Below, one piece after another: positions 35,284 to 45,522 of a stretch of 64,000 bases of DNA. Both the position numbers and the translations under genes were made by a program. Every line of letters begins with the position of its first letter. Positions within the stretch are counted from its first letter, which is position 1. Below the pieces are notes generated by a model that had not been told where the DNA came from, ran no database searches, and saw only the letters and a list, made by a program, of their open reading frames with translations. Origin of the DNA: Candidatus [Bacteroides] periocalifornicus (GTDB taxonomy: Bacteria > Bacteroidota > Bacteroidia > Bacteroidales > CAJPTX01); NCBI GenBank assembly GCA_001421095.1, contig LIIK01000005.1, positions 21,167 through 85,166 of the forward strand. The letters run 5' to 3'.

Positions 35284-35314
35284 TCGCAGGGTGGATATCA
35301 GGCTGTGCCTATTC

Positions 35315-38300
35315 CTACTGCTTCACCACCCGCAGCGTGCGGGTTTCGCCCTGGGCCTTCAGCACCACTACGTAGAGCCCCGCGGGCAGCTCGCTGAGTT
35401 GCAGCACTGCGCGGGAATCCCCCCGGAGCGCCTGGGTGTAAACCACCGCCCCTGTGGCATCTAGGATGGCCACCGTCTCGGCCTCCGCCACGCCCGTGAG
35501 CGTGAGCTCTCCGCGGAATGGGTTCGGCATGGCCTGGGCATCGGCCAGCAGGCTACCCTTACCCACGGCATCCACATATCGCTCCAGCTTGATGGTAAGC
35601 TCTACCGGAGCGTTGGCCACCGTGAAGCGACCCTCGGCGCGCTTGTAGCCCGTTTTCCGGGTCGAGTACTCGTAGTTGCCGTTCTTGAGTCGGAATTCTA
35701 CCTGTCCCTTTGCGTTGCTGATCTTGGTATCGTTGCCAACCGTTACGAGAACACCACTAAGGGGAGTAGTGCCCTCCAGCACCGTCAGGGTAACAGGGTA
35801 GGTTCTATTGGCGGGGTCATCCTTCTCGAGTACCACATCCACCGAGAGCGTAGCGCCATACACCTTAATATGCCCAGTGACTTCGAAGTAGCCAGCTTTG
35901 TATACCGAGTAGGCGTACTCGCCATTTTTGAGCATGAGGGTAATCTGCCCGTTGGCGTCGGTGTTTTGGGTAGTCTCTCCCACCTTTACGGCAACGTCGG
36001 CTACGGGGGTCGTTCCATACTTCACCGTGAAGGTGATGGGGTAACGTACTGGTGTAAGGGTAACGCTCTGGTTACTAGCTTCCGTCACTACAAAATCAGC
36101 AACCGCTACAGGGATGTAGTGCGGGCACTCTACGCGATACCCGTAGATACCTTTGACGAGTTGGAACTTCACCACACCATCCGCACCGCTAGTGGCAGAG
36201 CTACCTGCAATGCTCAATGTTGCATCCTTCACAGGGGTGCCCTCGGTGTCGGTTATCGTAAAGACGACCTCTACCCTTAGGGTTACGTTTGTCACCAGAG
36301 GGAAGGTGCTTGCCTTTACTTTACCTGTGGCTGCTACATAGCCCGCGAGCTCTACGGTGTAGTCATATTCGCCCTCTTCAAGGGCAATGGTGGCGATACC
36401 GTCAGCATCGGTGGTTGCGCTTTCCCCATTTACGGAGACTTTTGCACCCACAACGGGGGAGGTGCCATCGGTTACCAAGAATTTGGCAGACGCCTTGACA
36501 ATCGCCTCAAAGTTGGCGGTTAGGGTGGAGTTTTTGTCTACAGCCGTAAGTTGGGTGGTTTTCTCAGTGCTGCCGTTACTCCAGTTCAAGAATCGGTAGC
36601 CGGTATTTGGGGTGGCGGTCACGGTTTTCCCGTCTTTCCCCTTTTCCACCTGTTCCTTTGCGATGGGGTTTCCGTCAGCATCTTTGATAGTACCAGCATC
36701 AGAAGGTACTACGCGGTAGGTGAGTTCTACCTTGCCATCCTCCACGAAGTAGGCCGTGAAGGTTTGGTCCTCGAATACGGGCCGTTTAATCTCTAGCACC
36801 TCATTTGTCTCGCCAGTGCTCCAACGAAGGAAGGTGTAGTTCGCATTGGGAGAAACGGTAACCTTATCGAGGGTCTGCCCTTGATTCACCTCCTGCTCGG
36901 TAATGGGGGTTACGCCCAGCTTCTTGAATACGCCAGCGCCATCAGGATCAGCCACATACTTCACCTTGAGCTTGGCGGTCGATTTCTTGGCGATAACGAT
37001 GTTGTCGAGCATGGCATAGACTGCATTCTTGTCGCTGTAGGTCCAGCGGAACTGGATATTCTTCTTGCCGGCGAGGGCAGAGTTGGGCACGGTCTTTAGC
37101 GCTGGGTAGGTTGGGAGGACTTTAGAGGCAATACTCCCGTCAAGTTTAACCCAATCGCCTGCGTCTACTCTATACTCCAGCGAGAATTTGGCGGTAGTAG
37201 ACTCCCAGGTGCTGACGAAGATGTACCCGAACGAGACGACAAGATCATCGGTGCTACCGTCGAGGCGAAGCCCTGGGGAATAGAGGGTTCCAGTGGCGAT
37301 CTTATTGCCAGAATTGGCACTGGTGGCAATGGCAAAGTACCCATCTTTCATCGAGCGATTTTCGCTCTGTAGCACATTGGTAACGTCCCAAGTAATGGGG
37401 AAATCGCCGGAGCCGAGGGTATACCATCCATTGGTCAGGTCTCCAGCCTCAAAGTCGTTGATGTGCATAATCGGCTGCAGGGGCGCAAAGAGGGCCTTCA
37501 CCGTAATATTGCCCTTTACGTGCTCTTCCTTGCGGGTGGCGGCATCATTGCCATCGCTCCAGCACTTGAAGAAGTAGCCATCTTTAGCCCTGACTGTTAC
37601 TTCCGTGCCGCTGCCGTCGTAGGCAATATTGGATTGTATGGCCGTCCCCGTTCCAAGCATTCCGCCTTCCTCTATCTCGTAGGTGATGGTGAAGGTGGCG
37701 GGCTCGAACAGGGCTTCGGCAGTTATGGGCGCCTGTACGTTGGTGTCTACGCGCGGATTGTCTGTCCGTCCATCGCTCCACTTGGTGAATACGAAGCCGG
37801 GTTTTGCCACGGCCTCTATCCGTTCGCCGTCGGCACCCTTAGCCACCCGTTGGGTCGGATGGCCCACTAGGATTCCATTGGCGCCCACGGTGTAGGTGAG
37901 GGTGATGTCTGCCTTGCGAAGGGTGATATCACGCATTACCGTTACGCCCGTGGAGAGATTTACAGTGGCCAATTCCGTCGTGTACCCCGCCTTGGCTATG
38001 GTGAAGGTGTAGTCCTGCGCACGCGCGGGGAGATAGTAATTTGCCGTGCCTGTAGCATCGGTTTTCACCACACCACCGTCCAGTATCACAGAGACATCGG
38101 CCAACGGTAGGGCTTCGGAATCCTTTACGGTGAAGGCTACCTGCCAGAGGTCGCCCTGCACCACTTGGACCTGCCCATCAAGCGGCGTTACGGTGTAGAG
38201 GTCATTCTGCCAAAGCACCCCAGTTTGGGCTTTGGCAGTATAGACCCCAACAGGGAGAATGCCCTTTGCATCCATTTCCTGCCCTTCGGCATTTAGGATC

Positions 38301-41300
38301 TTATAGACGCCTAGCTGATAGGGATCTGGCAGCTGCTTGGCATCCTCTGGTTTCACCAGCGTTGCGAAGTCGAAGGTTGGCGGTAGCTGGTCGCCGAAAG
38401 TAACCGCATCTGCCCGAGGGGTTGCCGTAATGCTCCGGCGAGTAACTGCAATACGTTTCGATACGTTTTCAGCCTTGGCGTAGATTCCTCCGCCGCTCTG
38501 CATTGCGGTGATAGTAGCCTCCCCGGGTACTCCAATCACCAGATTACCGTTGCTTACGGTGGCGACAGAGGCATTGTCAGAGACGAATGCCACGGGTAGA
38601 TTTGAATTGCACGAGGCCTCTAGGGCGATGGGGGCATCACCATAGGTTGCAGTGCTATTGGCCAATGTCCAGACGATAGATTGGGGAATTGCTATCCGCA
38701 GGCCATAGAGCTTGGTTTTCCCATTAGCCGCTACTACGGTCAGGATGGTGGGTTCTGAGAGGTCGATTTCTGTGCTGCGCTTAGCGATCTCGCGCCCATT
38801 GTGAAGCAGTTTTGCACCAGCCGATACCGTAAAGTCAATCTTTACCTTTGAGGGTGTTGTAAGCACTCCATCTTCTGCGGCTAGGGTTATGACATTGGAC
38901 TGTGTAATGGGGGCAACCGCTACATCCCGTTTTAGCCCAGGATTATCCTCTTGCTTTAGGGTAAGGCTCAGTAGCTCGCACGCAGGCGAACCGTCTTCTG
39001 CATAGGAGAGCCGAATCTCCTGCCTAAAATCGCTCTTGCCAAAGAGAGAGGCCTCTCCCTTTACCACCACCTCGTCAGTGAAGTTATACTGGGTGCTTTC
39101 CGTTACCTCGTTGCCCTTATAGGTCAGTTTTACAGCAGGCCATAGCTTCTGGATGCTACCCGTAATTCCATCTCGTGGGGTCCCATTCTCAAAGAGAACT
39201 TCGTAATGGCCGTCGGGCTTGAGTGTTGATTTCACCTGCTTATCAAAGTGGAAATCCCCAATGAGATCGCCCACTTTCTTCCATATTCCATCCGCGCTGG
39301 TTATCCGTTCATCGCTTTTTGTCGTGATAGTGGCGAAGTCGTTACCAGAGGCCGCAAGAGCATTGTCAGTGCCCTCGTCAAATGAGAATTCGGCAAAACA
39401 GCCAGCAGGTAGGGTCCCAGCACCGTCGCGAAGATAGGCAAAGCTCCCTTGCGCAATCTCGGCCTCGGTAAGCTCTTTTTCCCACGCACGGAAGAGCTTT
39501 AATCCGCCATTGAGTTCTGTTGCGAGGTTTAGGATCTTCTTCGTCCCGGTGCCAAAGGAGGGCGCATCCTTCCTGTTGTAGGATTCTAGCTCGGTGGGCT
39601 TCCCGTCGAGGAAGAGGAGAACCTTGCAGGAGCCAGAGTAGAAGCCATATTGAATCTCTTTGAACACCAAAGCCATGTGATGCCATACCCCAGGGGTAAG
39701 GGAGTTCTTCTTGCTCACCTCGAGCATGGAGTTGCCCACTTGGATGCCTATTGCATTGTCTGGTATTGAGCCCTGCATGTGGTAGGTGGTTGCCACTAAG
39801 AGCCCCGGTGCCACCATAAGCTTGCCGAACTGCGGCTTCTCTACCCTGAATATCATCTCGACCGTCCATGACTTTGAGCTGTTGGTAAGCGAAGCCAGCT
39901 TATCGGCCACCGTGGGCACAGCGACATGCTCGTTGCCCTCTGAGAGGCTTTGCATAGCTAGGTAGTATGGGCCATCATTCTTTGGGATGCGGGTCCAGAT
40001 CGTCTGCTCCTTAACGTTGTTTTCGGGATTCTTATCCGCGGGGTCTGAGATGGTAACCTTCACGGTGTGCTTGCCTACGGTGGTGTAGTCTACTTTGGTT
40101 GTGAGCGTGAAATCTTTGATGCCGGTGTAAGCCTTGAGGGGATTGGCGGTGAAATCGAGTTCTTCCGCCGTTTTTTCCACACCATCTAGAGAGACCTGAA
40201 CCTTCAGCTTTCCCTGATAGTCGGCATTTGAAAGGTTGGCGATTTTTACCTTAATGCTCTGCCCGCTTTTGGGGTTGCCAGATTGCCCCGCGTCCATGTA
40301 GCTAAGCTGCAGGTCGCCCTTGTGGGCAAACTCCCCGCTTTTCAGCTCTATCAGGCAGTCTTGCACATCGCCAATGGTTGGGGCAGTGCAAGCATCGGCT
40401 ATCTCAGATTTCTGCGCAGCGATTATTCTCATTCGCTTAATGCCAGGGGTAGCTGCAGAGGGGTCTATTTTTAGCGTTGCCGCCTTGTCATAGCCATTCT
40501 CCAGCTTTACCATCAGCCTTTCGCTGTCGGCGAACTTCCCGTCATTATTCCAGTCTACCCAAGCGGCCAGGGCGAGTTCCTCAAGGCTCGAAGTTAGCCC
40601 CCTGGTCCGGAATTCAAAGGAGGCCTCCCCATCCCCCTTGTAGATGAGTATCGGATTCTCCAGCGAGTATTGGACGATCCCGTTGCCAGATTTCATGGCG
40701 TAGGTACGGTAATCATTCACCTTGATAGATGAAACGTGGAGCTTCCTCGGCTTTGCTATCAGCCCGGGTACGCAGTAGCGGTCATACACAGCCCAGCTGG
40801 GCAGAACATTATCGCTGGCATCATCATCATCGCCCATCACGATCGCTTTGATCTGCTCTGGGGCTGCCGCCTTTAGCTTCAGCTTGGTGTTCAAGGTAAA
40901 GGTGTGCTCGCCCTGGGGTATGGTTACGGTTTCCTCAAAGCTTTCAGCAAAATCCTTCCCGTGGAGTACACGAATCACAGCCCCCGTTTGCTCCGTGGGC
41001 CAGCTATTGTTCACTGTAACCTTTACGGGGACCTCGGCTTCGGGAGCTGTGCCAGTTGCTATGGCCTCTACTCTCGTAAGGCTCAGAGGATTTCTCCCAG
41101 GCACAAGGTCTACTTCGGCCACCCAGCCCTCCGCGCTGCTGCCAGCAGTCGACTCAAAATAAAGCGTAACTCCTCCATCTTGAGCCTCAGACACGTAGAC
41201 CTTGGGGGTGGGCAATTCGCCAATTAGCACATCGCGGAGCACAACATGCTCAAATGATAGGCTGGCAGGGACATCGGAGGTTACCACTGCAAGGGCCGCA

Positions 41301-44300
41301 GCATCGGGCTGTAGCTTGAAACGCAGGAACTTTACCCGAACCTTCAGCTGGGGGTCGCCTGGTAGGAACTTCAGGGTTGCGGACTCCCCTCCCTTGTGGT
41401 TGCCATAGTAGCCGCCATTGTCAGTGAATAGCAGCTTCTTCTTCACCACGAAGGTCATGTTCGGGTCTTTAGGTTGAGGTCCTAGCCAGGTATCTACAAC
41501 CCCTGTAGAAGGCATGGCGAACACCCCGCCCATATTATTCACCGTGTGTTCGGCACGCCCATTGACGGCGGGGTTGGCCGGATCTACTACGCACTCGAAG
41601 ACCACGGGAATCAGCTCCCCGAGGAATTCTGCGGTTGAGAGGTCGAGCTGCATGTCAAACCTCTTGTACTCTAGCGCATTTAGAGTCTCTATGGGGTAAG
41701 AGCCGACCCACTTCCCGCGGACATAAGCCTTCACCAAGAGATTCTCTAGCGTAGAGACACTTAGGTTCTTCAGCCCAAGGGTGAATTTCCCATTCTGCAT
41801 CTGCACGCTATCGTTTGGTGTCCCCAGTATGGCTAGAGTTACCGAGGGTTCGGTAGCTATGCGTTCCACCGCAATTTCGCCCAGGAGCAACCCGTCTTTT
41901 TGCCCTTTTCCCGCAAAGACGATCTCTAGCTTGTGGTGCACCCCGCCAGCCAGCTTAAAGTACCAATCCTGGTTGGTACCGCTCGCCTGGTGTACGGTTT
42001 TCCCCTCAAGGTCGGCCAGGAGCTGCCCGTTATCTTTCACCTGCATACGGGCAGTGCCTAATTCGCTTTCTTTCGCAGTAATCAGCTGCCCAAAGATGTG
42101 CAGTAGGACATTCTCAGAGGTAGAGAACCCTGTGAGGTCGAGATCGCACATGGTGAGATGCCCCATGTTCTTTGCGTTCTTCGCCTCATTGAAGTAATTC
42201 GTCTCGTCAAAGTCGTCCAGATTCTTGGACACCAGAACGCTCAGAATATTTGAACCGGGCGCGTAGGGTAGCACCTGTTTCATGATGTAGGAAGCCTGCA
42301 CATTCTCACCCATAGCTGGGGTAAAGTAGCGCGAGGGCCACTGCACGAAATTCTCTCTGAAGGGAAGGGTGTTTGCGGAGATTATCGCAGGAACGGAGCG
42401 TTCTGCAATTACGCCAAGCGCGCGTTTCCCGTAGCCGTTACCGTTGGGCAGGCGAATGGCCACGCTCAGCACGGGCTGTTCGATCCCCTTGAGGGCATCT
42501 TCTGGAATATCGAACTCCGTCTTGTCTGCAGCATCGGTGTGTCCTGCAGAGGTGAATTCACCCTTTATTGGGTCGCCCACCAGCACCTCGTAGCCGTTTG
42601 CCGCAAGGTCATTTTTCTTCCAGCTGAGCCTCCAGCCGCTCAGCGAGCAGGGGGAAGTGGCAAGCTTGAGATCCTCCACACGGGGCGCAATGGCGAATGG
42701 GTAGGGGCTGACGGCAACCCGTCCGTCTGAACCCGTTACCCGAACTAGAGCTGCGTCGGTTACGGGGGCATCGGCGGGGAGCGTGAAGTAGCCCTGTTGG
42801 ACGGGCTTTTCTACCCGCACTACCTGTATGAACTCCTTTCCCCCATCGTAGCTGAGCTCTACCGAGTAGGGCGGTTTTACATTCTCAAGAGCTAGGTAGG
42901 CCAATTCGCCGGGCAGTAGCTTAGCACCGAAGGTCGGGGCAAGGATTCGCGGCATCTCATCATACTCATACCACCAGGTAAGGGTGTAGCGCTGAGGCCC
43001 TGTTGGAACTTCGCGTCCTACCACCGAAATGGTAACAGACTCACGCCCGCCCAGCTCAGAGGCGTTTAGGGTTACCTGCTCTATGTTGTTCAGCGTATCT
43101 TTAGCGCGGGTGGCATCGTCGGTTACATGCCCTTTGAGCGCTTTGCACACCCACGGGAGGTAGTCATTAGCACCTGCTTTCAGGCTGAGGTCGAGGTCAT
43201 TTATTAGCACCCGATCACCCCACTGGGTGGTGCGCATGGCGGCAGGGTCATTCCATACGAGCATCACGCGGAGCCCGGTACAGCCAGAGGGAACGGGAAT
43301 GGTGTGTAGCTTGCTTTGGGCATTCGTCAGCGAATCGTGCAGGTAGAGGTGTTGCTCAATCGCCTTTACAGCCCGCTCGGCGTTCATGATTCCGTAGCCG
43401 TACATGAAGTCTGGCCCAGGCCGTCCAGCATCGGTAGCAGTATTGGCTAGCAAGGCTCTTAGTAGGTCGCTGCGGATTTCCCTTCCTTGGTTCAGCTGTG
43501 AGTAGCGTTCGCTTACGAGAGCTGCCGTACCCGTTACCGTAGGGGTAGCCATGCTAGTGCCATCCATGCCTTGGTACGAGTTCCCGGGTTTTACGCTCCA
43601 TACATCTACCCCCTTAGCGCAGACGGTGGGGAACATACGCCCGTCGTCCTGTGGGCCGCGGCTGCTGAAGCTGGCCAACCCGCCGCCATCGGAGACCGCA
43701 CCCACGTATATAGAGTTTTTCGCCCGGGTAACCGCAGAACCGTAGCCCGCAACGCCCCATATCTCCCTAAGGTTCTCTGAGCAGTACGACCCGTCGTTCC
43801 CAGCTGCGAATACGTGGGTTAGGGTGGGGAAGTAGTTTGTGAGAAGGTCAAGATTCAGGTCGCTTTGCATGTAGCCTAGCTCCTTGATCCTTGCGCATAT
43901 CCTGCGAACCGAGATGCCGTAGCTGTTCTGCGTGAGGGTGATGCCGAAAGACCTCCGTGCATTGAGCATCTCAGCCTGATTGCTGAGGCCATTAGAACCT
44001 GTATTGAAATTGTAGGTCCAAGCTTCAGCCCTGGGTGCCATGCCTTTAGCATCAGGATCTAGCAGCCCCGAGCCCAGTACAGTCCCAGCCACGTGGGCGC
44101 CGTGCTCGCTCTCCGTTTCGTACTCCTGTACGTGTATCCGATTGCCAAAGTCGATATGCCCGGTAACATTGCCATCCCAGATCCCGATGTGGATGCCCTG
44201 TCCCTGTAGCCCGCGTCCGCCGAAAGTTGCAGGCTGCGAGAGTAGGTCTGCCCGTCCGAGGATTCGCCCTGTAACGTTGCTTATTTCCGCTGCAGGGGGT

Positions 44301-44932
44301 TGTAGCGCAACGGCGAGTACCCACGGTAGCTCGGCTACGTGGGTAGCCTCCTTGAGGGGCATTATGGCGTAGGCAGCCCTGAAGAACTCATCAATCTGCA
44401 CGTCGCGAAGGTGTAGATTGATGAGGCTCTGCCTTACCACTGCTGGCGTGGCATTTTCCGCATAGCGCACCACTACCTTAGCGCAGTTTGGCGAGGTAGC
44501 GGCGTAATCGGGGATCTCACCGCGCTGGAGTGCCGCATCCAGTTTCCACTCTGGGCGAACGGCCACTAGGGAAATAACCTGCGATGCGCGCGCCAGGGCT
44601 TTTATGTCGATTTCAGGTTTCACGAGCGCCCAGTAGGCGTTCCCGCCTAGGTAGTCGCCGAGCCGGATTCCTTGCCGGGCCAGCTGCTGGCGTTGCTCTG
44701 GTGAAGGGATGGAGCGTAGCTGTACTAGCGCATTGCACTGCCCATTCGTGGCGATTAATCCGCTGGACAGCTGCGGAGAGCCGCTTCTGCTCTGTGCCGA
44801 TAGCGTACTCTGCGCTACATTCTGCTCGGGTATAAAGCGGTGTCCGCCTAGGCGTACTGTGCGCTGCGCATGTAGCAGTGTCGGAATCAGCACCAGCAAT
44901 CCCATTAGCAATAGAAATCCTCGTCGTCTCAT
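35315..44932 (-). CDS. Giant T9SS-secreted subtilisin-family protein 2 (3205 aa)
   Basis: Largest of the three S8 paralogs. The signal peptide (MRRRGFLLLMGLLVLIPTLL, cleavage near HAQ) is clear from ATG 44932. The prodomain runs to about residue 240 with the shared RPEWKL motif. The protease domain has Asp253 (GIWDGN), His277 (EHGAHVAGT), Asn379 (AAGND) and Ser460 (DGTSMATPT), so the triad is complete. A GEVED-type domain lies at about 1380-1525 (AAWVDWNNDGKFADSE, GDVQDC), a LamG-like domain at about 1660-1855, and an MBG-like part at about 2095-2250. InlB-type repeats surround a choice-of-anchor/MAM-like domain (about 2487-2655). There are four carboxypeptidase-regulatory-like repeats before the sorting domain, against two and three in the paralogs, which largely explains its extra length. 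The C terminus (AMPNPFRGELTLTG...GLYVVVLKAQGETRTLRVVKQ) is a typical T9SS sorting domain. Target substrate unknown. Confidence 0.9.
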   Translation of the reverse strand: MRRRGFLLLMGLLVLIPTLLHAQRTVRLGGHRFIPEQNVAQSTLSAQSRSGSPQLSSGLIATNGQCNALVQLRSIPSPEQRQQLARQGIRLGDYLGGNAYWALVKPEIDIKALARASQVISLVAVRPEWKLDAALQRGEIPDYAATSPNCAKVVVRYAENATPAVVRQSLINLHLRDVQIDEFFRAAYAIMPLKEATHVAELPWVLAVALQPPAAEISNVTGRILGRADLLSQPATFGGRGLQGQGIHIGIWDGNVTGHIDFGNRIHVQEYETESEHGAHVAGTVLGSGLLDPDAKGMAPRAEAWTYNFNTGSNGLSNQAEMLNARRSFGITLTQNSYGISVRRICARIKELGYMQSDLNLDLLTNYFPTLTHVFAAGNDGSYCSENLREIWGVAGYGSAVTRAKNSIYVGAVSDGGGLASFSSRGPQDDGRMFPTVCAKGVDVWSVKPGNSYQGMDGTSMATPTVTGTAALVSERYSQLNQGREIRSDLLRALLANTATDAGRPGPDFMYGYGIMNAERAVKAIEQHLYLHDSLTNAQSKLHTIPVPSGCTGLRVMLVWNDPAAMRTTQWGDRVLINDLDLSLKAGANDYLPWVCKALKGHVTDDATRAKDTLNNIEQVTLNASELGGRESVTISVVGREVPTGPQRYTLTWWYEYDEMPRILAPTFGAKLLPGELAYLALENVKPPYSVELSYDGGKEFIQVVRVEKPVQQGYFTLPADAPVTDAALVRVTGSDGRVAVSPYPFAIAPRVEDLKLATSPCSLSGWRLSWKKNDLAANGYEVLVGDPIKGEFTSAGHTDAADKTEFDIPEDALKGIEQPVLSVAIRLPNGNGYGKRALGVIAERSVPAIISANTLPFRENFVQWPSRYFTPAMGENVQASYIMKQVLPYAPGSNILSVLVSKNLDDFDETNYFNEAKNAKNMGHLTMCDLDLTGFSTSENVLLHIFGQLITAKESELGTARMQVKDNGQLLADLEGKTVHQASGTNQDWYFKLAGGVHHKLEIVFAGKGQKDGLLLGEIAVERIATEPSVTLAILGTPNDSVQMQNGKFTLGLKNLSVSTLENLLVKAYVRGKWVGSYPIETLNALEYKRFDMQLDLSTAEFLGELIPVVFECVVDPANPAVNGRAEHTVNNMGGVFAMPSTGVVDTWLGPQPKDPNMTFVVKKKLLFTDNGGYYGNHKGGESATLKFLPGDPQLKVRVKFLRFKLQPDAAALAVVTSDVPASLSFEHVVLRDVLIGELPTPKVYVSEAQDGGVTLYFESTAGSSAEGWVAEVDLVPGRNPLSLTRVEAIATGTAPEAEVPVKVTVNNSWPTEQTGAVIRVLHGKDFAESFEETVTIPQGEHTFTLNTKLKLKAAAPEQIKAIVMGDDDDASDNVLPSWAVYDRYCVPGLIAKPRKLHVSSIKVNDYRTYAMKSGNGIVQYSLENPILIYKGDGEASFEFRTRGLTSSLEELALAAWVDWNNDGKFADSERLMVKLENGYDKAATLKIDPSAATPGIKRMRIIAAQKSEIADACTAPTIGDVQDCLIELKSGEFAHKGDLQLSYMDAGQSGNPKSGQSIKVKIANLSNADYQGKLKVQVSLDGVEKTAEELDFTANPLKAYTGIKDFTLTTKVDYTTVGKHTVKVTISDPADKNPENNVKEQTIWTRIPKNDGPYYLAMQSLSEGNEHVAVPTVADKLASLTNSSKSWTVEMIFRVEKPQFGKLMVAPGLLVATTYHMQGSIPDNAIGIQVGNSMLEVSKKNSLTPGVWHHMALVFKEIQYGFYSGSCKVLLFLDGKPTELESYNRKDAPSFGTGTKKILNLATELNGGLKLFRAWEKELTEAEIAQGSFAYLRDGAGTLPAGCFAEFSFDEGTDNALAASGNDFATITTKSDERITSADGIWKKVGDLIGDFHFDKQVKSTLKPDGHYEVLFENGTPRDGITGSIQKLWPAVKLTYKGNEVTESTQYNFTDEVVVKGEASLFGKSDFRQEIRLSYAEDGSPACELLSLTLKQEDNPGLKRDVAVAPITQSNVITLAAEDGVLTTPSKVKIDFTVSAGAKLLHNGREIAKRSTEIDLSEPTILTVVAANGKTKLYGLRIAIPQSIVWTLANSTATYGDAPIALEASCNSNLPVAFVSDNASVATVSNGNLVIGVPGEATITAMQSGGGIYAKAENVSKRIAVTRRSITATPRADAVTFGDQLPPTFDFATLVKPEDAKQLPDPYQLGVYKILNAEGQEMDAKGILPVGVYTAKAQTGVLWQNDLYTVTPLDGQVQVVQGDLWQVAFTVKDSEALPLADVSVILDGGVVKTDATGTANYYLPARAQDYTFTIAKAGYTTELATVNLSTGVTVMRDITLRKADITLTYTVGANGILVGHPTQRVAKGADGERIEAVAKPGFVFTKWSDGRTDNPRVDTNVQAPITAEALFEPATFTITYEIEEGGMLGTGTAIQSNIAYDGSGTEVTVRAKDGYFFKCWSDGNDAATRKEEHVKGNITVKALFAPLQPIMHINDFEAGDLTNGWYTLGSGDFPITWDVTNVLQSENRSMKDGYFAIATSANSGNKIATGTLYSPGLRLDGSTDDLVVSFGYIFVSTWESTTAKFSLEYRVDAGDWVKLDGSIASKVLPTYPALKTVPNSALAGKKNIQFRWTYSDKNAVYAMLDNIVIAKKSTAKLKVKYVADPDGAGVFKKLGVTPITEQEVNQGQTLDKVTVSPNANYTFLRWSTGETNEVLEIKRPVFEDQTFTAYFVEDGKVELTYRVVPSDAGTIKDADGNPIAKEQVEKGKDGKTVTATPNTGYRFLNWSNGSTEKTTQLTAVDKNSTLTANFEAIVKASAKFLVTDGTSPVVGAKVSVNGESATTDADGIATIALEEGEYDYTVELAGYVAATGKVKASTFPLVTNVTLRVEVVFTITDTEGTPVKDATLSIAGSSATSGADGVVKFQLVKGIYGYRVECPHYIPVAVADFVVTEASNQSVTLTPVRYPITFTVKYGTTPVADVAVKVGETTQNTDANGQITLMLKNGEYAYSVYKAGYFEVTGHIKVYGATLSVDVVLEKDDPANRTYPVTLTVLEGTTPLSGVLVTVGNDTKISNAKGQVEFRLKNGNYEYSTRKTGYKRAEGRFTVANAPVELTIKLERYVDAVGKGSLLADAQAMPNPFRGELTLTGVAEAETVAILDATGAVVYTQALRGDSRAVLQLSELPAGLYVVVLKAQGETRTLRVVKQ

Positions 44933-44980
44933 GAGCCTACTGTTGATTTTTGGTTAGCGAAACGATATGAACAAAAACGA

Positions 44981-44990
44981 CCGCAATATA
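44981..44990 (-). promoter_or_regulatory. Candidate promoter decamer of giant S8 gene 2
   Basis: Minus strand TATATTGCGG, about 50 bases before the start codon; same position and 3' part as TACCTTGCGG before giant genes 1 and 3. Confidence 0.35.
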
Positions 44991-45311
44991 CAAATTTCCT
45001 GCAAGCGAACACCCCATTTTACGGTTAGAAGGGGCTATATCTGCGACATCAGCCACCCCAACATCCCATCCAGTTTCCGCCCAATTCCCATTTTCCAACG
45101 GACGATAGATGCTGGATTCTTGCCTCGTTTTGCCAGGGAGTTTTTTTGTCTAGGGCTAAGGGGAGATAGATTCACAGTGGGGCTTTTTCGGCGAAGGCGA
45201 AATGGCTACACTCGACAGATTGGCAGTTCAGATGCAAGCGAACTGGAAATGTTTAGTTAATGGTACGAATATTCGGAGGAAGTTGAATGTAGGCGGGTTT
45301 CTTTTGAAGGC

Positions 45312-45348
45312 TTTGTTTGGATAATAAAACAAACAAGCAGTACCTTTG
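45312..45348 (+). promoter_or_regulatory. Promoter upstream of the candidate small RNA
   Basis: Two overlapping options for the -33 element (TTTG at 45312 and 45316), a 21-base spacer from the second, then TACCTTTG at 45341-45348. A full consensus match. Confidence 0.75.
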
Positions 45349-45354
45349 TGGCTG

Positions 45355-45468
45355 GTAGAGGACAGGTATTATTGCTACCTAAGGAGATGTGTGGGTCTAT
45401 CCACAACCGTTCCGAGGATAAAACTTTTACTAGTTAAGGGCTCTCATAGTGATTGAGAGCTCTTTTTT
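45355..45468 (+). ncRNA. Candidate small RNA or terminated leader
   Basis: A transcript of about 114 nt is predicted between a consensus promoter (ending 45348) and an intrinsic terminator ending in six T. Internal hairpins are AGGTA/TACCT (45364-45380) and TGTGG/CCACA (45390-45405), followed by a single-stranded A/T-rich part and the terminator stem. It does not match any riboswitch class I know well. The unit is immediately upstream of the DUF3825 pseudogene, so it may have been an attenuator or riboswitch-like leader of that gene, or an independent small RNA. Confidence 0.5.
45436..45468 (+). terminator. Intrinsic terminator of the candidate small RNA
   Basis: AAGGGCTCTCA pairs with TGAGAGCTCTT (one G-T pair) around 7 bases, ending in a six-T run. 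Confidence 0.85.
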
Positions 45469-45522
45469 ATGTGCACGCAAACGGGATATCCGTCGGTGGA
45501 TATCACAAATCACATACATCTG

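Larger units (their letters stand above)
34837..35314. other. Repeat-rich intergenic region
   Basis: Contains a 39-base dispersed repeat (34904-34942), a hairpin (35046-35088), a REP-like dyad (35121-35147), two short direct repeats GCCGCRTCGCGRTTCTAAGCG (35137-35157 and 35178-35198), and the hairpin after giant gene 2 (35240-35283). No gene is supported. Confidence 0.75.
44933..45522. other. Intergenic region with a small transcription unit
   Basis: The first 50 bases hold the upstream decamer of giant gene 2. From about 44990 to 45310 nothing clear is seen. A promoter, a possible structured RNA and a terminator follow (listed separately). Base composition becomes AT-richer from about 45300. 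Confidence 0.6.

Noticed and set aside
45355..45468. Candidate RNA considered as a fluoride, preQ1 or 6S RNA
   Set aside because: Some short motifs (GGAGATG, AACCG) recall the fluoride class, but its other conserved bases are missing; it is too short and differently folded for 6S RNA.
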